This document shows, piece by piece, positions 30,222-32,806 of a stretch of DNA of 32,806 bases. Position 1 is the stretch's first letter. Each line of letters begins with the position of its first letter. Source of the DNA: an uncultured Gemmatimonadales bacterium (GTDB lineage Bacteria > Gemmatimonadota > Gemmatimonadetes > Palauibacterales > Palauibacteraceae); assembly GCA_947259585.1 (NCBI GenBank), contig CAMYMV010000019.1, positions 1-32,806 of the forward strand, in the 5' to 3' direction. Under the pieces are notes generated by a model. That model did no database searches. It was not told the DNA's origin and saw only the letters and a program-made list of their open reading frames with translations. The translations under genes and the position numbers were made by a program.

Positions 30222-32806
30222 TCAACGTGAACCACCCTCACTCGCCGCCCCGGCCGTTTTGTTCTTGACCGGCGGCGCGGGCCGCGGCGGGAAGCGTCTC
30301 GGGTCGCGCCCCATCATCCCCGTGATCTCTTGGACAGCGCGCTCGAGCTGAAGGTCACGTCCCTCGATCACCGACTTGGGCGTGTTCTCGACGACGATGT
30401 CCGGATCGACCCCGTGCCCCTCGATGATCCACGAGCCGTCAAGGTCGTTCGTTCCGAACTGCGGCACGAAGACGGAGCCGCCGTCGATCAGCGGGCCGTG
30501 GCCTGTAATCCCGATCACGCCGCCCCAGGAGCGCTTCCCGATCAATGGGCCCAGGCCGGCGCGTTTGAACATCGCCGGGAAGATGTCGCCGTCGGAGGCC
30601 GAGGTCTCGTTCAGGATCGTCACCAGATGGCCGTAGAAGACGCTCGACGGATAGGTGAGCGGCCACTCGGCCGCGCGCACGAAGCGAACCCGCAGGAGCT
30701 CGCGCCGCAGACGCTCGATGATCATCTGCGAGACGTTACCGCCCCCGTTGCCGCGCACGTCGATAATGAGGCCGCCCTTCCGGATCTGCCCGTAGTACCA
30801 CTTGATGAACTCCCGGATACCGTTCGAGCCCATGTCGGGGAGGTGCAGGTATCCGACCTCGCCATCCGTCGCCTCATCCACGTACCGGCGGTTCTTCTCC
30901 ACCCACGCCAGGTACTTGAGCGGAATCTCGGAGTCGATCGGGTTGAAGCTCACCTCGCGCGACCCGTCCGTTGTCGGCCGGTCGTTGACCGTCAGCGTGA
31001 CCGGCCGGTCGGCCTTGTGGAGAAGCAGCCGGTACGGGTTGTCGGGCCCGGCCAGCTCCTGGCCGTCGATCGCCAGCACGTAATCCCCCACCTGCACGTC
31101 CACTCCGATCTCGGTGAAGGGCGATCGGTAGCGGTCTTCCTCGTTTTGACCCTCGAAGATCATCGACACCCGGTAGCGGCCCGAGGCCTCGTCCAGCTCG
31201 AACCTCGCTCCCGGCAGGGCCACCTGCGGCCGGTCCGGCGCCTCGAAGTCTCCGCCCGCTATATACGCGTGCGACACGCTGAGCTCCGCGACCATCTCGC
31301 CGATCAGGTAGTTCAGGTCCGAGCGATGGGCGACGTGCGGCAGCAGGGCCCGGTACTGGTCGCCGAGCGCCTCCCAGTCGTAGCCGTGCATGTTCTCGAC
31401 GTAGAACCAGTCCCGGAAGCGGCGCCACACCTCGTCGAAGATCTGCGCCCACTCCTCGGCGGGAACCCGGTTTACCATGAGACCCTGGGTGCTCACCGCC
31501 TTCGACTCGCCGCCCTTCGCCTTCACGTCGTGCAGCTTGTAGCTCTGGCCGCTCCGCACCAGCGCCTTCTTCCCATCCGACGAGAGGGCGTAGCCGTCCG
31601 CATCCTCGGCGAGGGTGGTCTCCTCGCGGTCCTCGAGAGAGAAGAGCTGCAGCGCCGGCTCGACCCCCGCGGGACGGCCGTAATAGAAGGGCGAGGTTCG
31701 GCGATAGAGGAGATGGCCCTTCACGACCGCCAGGTTCGAGTAGTTGTCGTACTCGACGGGAACCCGTGCCACGCGCTCGGCGAGACCCTCGAAGTCGATC
31801 CGCATCGGGGGCACGGCTCTTTCGGGCCCTGCCCGGTCGCTCGCCCCCTCATCGCCTTCGTCGTCTCCCGCCTCCTCGTCCGCCTTCCCGTCATCCGTCT
31901 CGACCTCGTCGCTCCGGGGCGGAAACGGGTTCGGCACGTCGTCGCGCAGAGCGAGGGCGTAGATGCCGCTCTCGCGATCCACGACGTAGTTCCACTCGAA
32001 GGACCCGATCTGCGGCGCGAAGGATCGGTCGGCGATGTAGAAGAGGTAGTCGCCCTCCGGGTCCCAGGCCGGCTGGAATTCGTTGAACATCGATCCCGTG
32101 ACCCGGTTCAGCCGGTTATCGGCGAGACCCCAGATGTAGATCGAGGCGAAGCCGTTCGGATCATTCAGGCTGAACGCGAGGTAGCGGCTATCCGGTGACC
32201 AGGTGTAGTCGAACACCTGGCCCTGCCGCTCCTCGGCGGCCTGGCGGATCTCGCCGCTCGCCACCGTCACGACGTGGATCCGGCCCTCCCGGTCGCTGAA
32301 GGCGATGTGCGACCCGTCAGGCGACCATCTCGGCGTGTAGCTCATCCCGACGGCGTGGTCGGTAAGCTGACGCGGCTCTCCTGAGCCGTCCTGGCTCACT
32401 ATGTAGAGCTGCTCCTCCCCGGTCCTGTCGCTGATGAACGCGATGCTCGTCCCGTCGGGGGACCACTCGGCCCGCTTGTCGTGGGCGCCGGAGGAGTTGG
32501 TGAGGTTGCGGGTCGGCCCGTTCTCGATCGGGGCCGTGAACACGTCTCCGCGGGCCACGAAAAGCGCTCTCTCACCCCCGGGGCTGAGGGCGAAGCCCTC
32601 GATATTGCTGGCCGCGCTCACTCGGGAGGGCCGCATGGCGACGCCGTCGTCAGGGACCGTGATGGAGATCTTCGTCGAGCCGCCGGTCTGCGTGTCGTAG
32701 ACCTCCAGCTCGCCGTTCAGCTCGTAAACCACCCGCTGGTCATCGGCGCTGGGCCACCGTACGTCCCAGGTTCCGCTCTCGGTGATCTGCCGCGTCTCGC
32801 CGCTCG
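30222..32806 (-). CDS. Tricorn-like S41 protease, N-terminus cut by window edge
   Basis: At least 861 residues are visible and the frame runs on past the right edge. The visible part opens in a beta-propeller of PD40/WD40-like repeats (WSPDGTSIAFISD, RWSPDGSHIAFSD, WSPDSRYLAFS), typical of Tricorn. It continues through an acidic linker (EVETDDGKADEEAGDDEG), a second domain, a PDZ-like domain (VDVQVGDYVLAIDGQ) and the C-terminal S41 peptidase core. Catalytic residues match Tricorn: Ser-His in LSVSHAY (Ser codon 31272-31274, His 31269-31271), the nucleophile Ser in SASDGD and the Glu in EGHGVDPD. Tricorn degrades peptides released by other proteases; bacterial homologues are often exported. An internal GTG at 32732 is not the start, because propeller sequence continues upstream. 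Confidence 0.93.
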   Translation of the reverse strand, partial: SGETRQITESGTWDVRWPSADDQRVVYELNGELEVYDTQTGGSTKISITVPDDGVAMRPSRVSAASNIEGFALSPGGERALFVARGDVFTAPIENGPTRNLTNSSGAHDKRAEWSPDGTSIAFISDRTGEEQLYIVSQDGSGEPRQLTDHAVGMSYTPRWSPDGSHIAFSDREGRIHVVTVASGEIRQAAEERQGQVFDYTWSPDSRYLAFSLNDPNGFASIYIWGLADNRLNRVTGSMFNEFQPAWDPEGDYLFYIADRSFAPQIGSFEWNYVVDRESGIYALALRDDVPNPFPPRSDEVETDDGKADEEAGDDEGDEGASDRAGPERAVPPMRIDFEGLAERVARVPVEYDNYSNLAVVKGHLLYRRTSPFYYGRPAGVEPALQLFSLEDREETTLAEDADGYALSSDGKKALVRSGQSYKLHDVKAKGGESKAVSTQGLMVNRVPAEEWAQIFDEVWRRFRDWFYVENMHGYDWEALGDQYRALLPHVAHRSDLNYLIGEMVAELSVSHAYIAGGDFEAPDRPQVALPGARFELDEASGRYRVSMIFEGQNEEDRYRSPFTEIGVDVQVGDYVLAIDGQELAGPDNPYRLLLHKADRPVTLTVNDRPTTDGSREVSFNPIDSEIPLKYLAWVEKNRRYVDEATDGEVGYLHLPDMGSNGIREFIKWYYGQIRKGGLIIDVRGNGGGNVSQMIIERLRRELLRVRFVRAAEWPLTYPSSVFYGHLVTILNETSASDGDIFPAMFKRAGLGPLIGKRSWGGVIGITGHGPLIDGGSVFVPQFGTNDLDGSWIIEGHGVDPDIVVENTPKSVIEGRDLQLERAVQEITGMMGRDPRRFPPRPAPPVKNKTAGAASEGGSR

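Noticed and set aside
30330..32198. A 622-residue plus-strand open frame
   Set aside because: Antisense to the Tricorn-like gene, whose catalytic residues and propeller repeats are clear.
1..32806. CRISPR arrays, tRNA or rRNA genes, insertion sequences
   Set aside because: No regularly spaced direct repeats, cloverleaf-like sequences, rRNA signatures or transposase motifs were seen on reading; a tool such as tRNAscan could confirm.

Overview
The window is a GC-rich stretch (mid-60s percent GC by eye, not computed) of a Gram-negative bacterial chromosome. Genes are packed closely and no gap exceeds about 300 bases. Secreted proteins carry signal peptides of the 'LGAQ' or 'LRGQ' type, and the gene set includes a Tricorn-like protease, a YfbK-type vWA protein with a carboxypeptidase-regulatory domain, a formiminotransferase-cyclodeaminase, a HupE-like/PpiC pair and an ArsA pair. 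This mix suggests Gemmatimonadota or a nearby phylum such as Acidobacteriota. That placement is an inference from gene content, since no rRNA or tRNA gene is present.

Left part (1-6110). A minus-strand iron-uptake unit holds a DtxR-type repressor fused to FeoA-like domains and an FeoB cut by the window edge. A clear DtxR/MntR-type palindrome lies just upstream of the regulator. Two small genes follow (a 61-residue membrane protein and a DUF1801 protein). A divergent plus-strand gene encodes an exported vWA protein and ends at a strong inverted repeat (6117-6168).

Middle left (6176-15743). Eleven consecutive minus-strand genes are read in the order: formiminotransferase-cyclodeaminase (with an inserted C2H2-like zinc-finger pattern), SGNH hydrolase, SDR oxidoreductase, three unknown exported or membrane proteins, a DUF1499 lipoprotein, a small protein ending in Cys-Cys (resembling the cory-CC-star family), an ArsA-type ATPase, a CstA transporter and an NmrA-type reductase. 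Many start codons overlap the preceding stop (TGATG, ATGA, GTGA, TTGCTGA), which points to translational coupling.

Middle (15921-22084). A plus-strand MscS-type channel with a recognisable promoter converges on a minus-strand run: an Npt-type nucleotide transporter, remnants of a BrnT/BrnA toxin-antitoxin pair, dodecin, and an MltF-like lytic transglycosylase. A phage-holin-family-4 membrane protein precedes the transporter.

Right part (22166-32806). A PpiC-type prolyl isomerase precedes a large HupE/UreJ-like protein whose 3' end is tandemly duplicated. Next come a putative PD-(D/E)XK-fold protein, a YbaK-type deacylase, a divergent TM2-domain protein that may be leaderless, a Na/phosphate symporter with a PhoU-like regulator, a DUF937 protein and a Tricorn-like protease cut by the right edge.

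I found no CRISPR array, insertion sequence, rRNA or tRNA. The most notable items are the decayed BrnT/BrnA module, the zinc-finger-like insert in the formiminotransferase, the ArsA/CC-terminal pair, the DtxR-FeoA fusion with an unusual metal site, and the chain of overlapping unknown exported genes.
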